A DNA stretch of 61,000 nucleotides from Takakia lepidozioides (taxonomy: Eukaryota > Streptophyta > Takakiopsida > Takakiales > Takakiaceae), in the NCBI GenBank assembly GCA_030704615.1, contig JAKLZA010000183.1, positions 1 to 61,000 on the forward strand. Reading direction: 5' to 3'. The position numbers and the translations under genes were made by a program. Shown here in pieces: positions 60,909 to 61,000 of the stretch. The notes beneath the pieces are model-generated. The model ran no database searches. It had not been told where the DNA came from and saw only the letters and a list, made by a program, of their open reading frames with translations. The stretch's first letter is position 1. The number at the start of each line of letters is the position of its first letter.

Positions 60909-61000
60909 TCCTGTGTGGTGGTACACATTAATTAATTATTAATTGTTTTCCAATATTAAGTTTGAATATTAATGGATTTAATTTATTGTTATTATTATTA
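60909..61000. other. AT-rich end of the window
   Basis: TTAATTAATTATTAATT and following T/A-rich sequence ending in ATTATTATTATTA. No gene. Confidence 0.5.

Overview
The window looks like nuclear DNA of a eukaryote. The single-copy part has short GT-AG introns (56-140 bp), a Mutator-like (MULE) transposase with a C-terminal SWIM zinc finger, and long repeat-rich intergenic stretches. There is no bacterial gene organisation, and I found no rRNA or tRNA gene. MULE-SWIM transposases and CACGTG boxes fit a plant or streptophyte alga best, but the lineage is a guess.

Layout. (1) 1-45158 is a head-to-tail macrosatellite: 13 complete copies and one truncated copy of a ~3.41-kb unit. No convincing gene lies in it; every unit carries a block of alternating TTTCATCC/GGATGAAA half-sites and a diverged ~268-bp internal duplication. 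(2) 45159-46237 is a decayed array edge with CATGAGC repeats and the first copies of a 22-bp palindrome. (3) 46238-49860 (minus) is the MULE transposase. (4) 50265-51655 is a dense array of that palindrome: two 10-bp arms, GGAAATGCGG and its complement, around a central YR step. It is ordered into a ~209-bp higher-order repeat. (5) 52088-57017 (plus) is a ~10-exon gene with a ParB/sulfiredoxin-like DGNHR motif; three of its introns each carry one palindrome. (6) 57303-58052 is a second, looser palindrome cluster. (7) 58305-59947 holds two homologous unrecognised genes arranged head to head, with a palindrome between short inverted repeats at the axis. (8) 59948-61000 is non-coding, with GA-rich and GGCTTTTTCCAC-type repeats, two CACGTG boxes in a 40-bp direct repeat, and an AT-rich end.

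How it may work together (inference). The transposase and the DGNHR gene are divergent, share the palindrome array as their intergenic region, and have further palindromes on both outer sides, so they may belong to one large transposable element. Many apparent frame breaks in these genes fall at short homopolymer runs, which suggests base-length errors in the sequence rather than gene decay. Splice phases agree at most junctions, so the gene models are better than the raw frames suggest.
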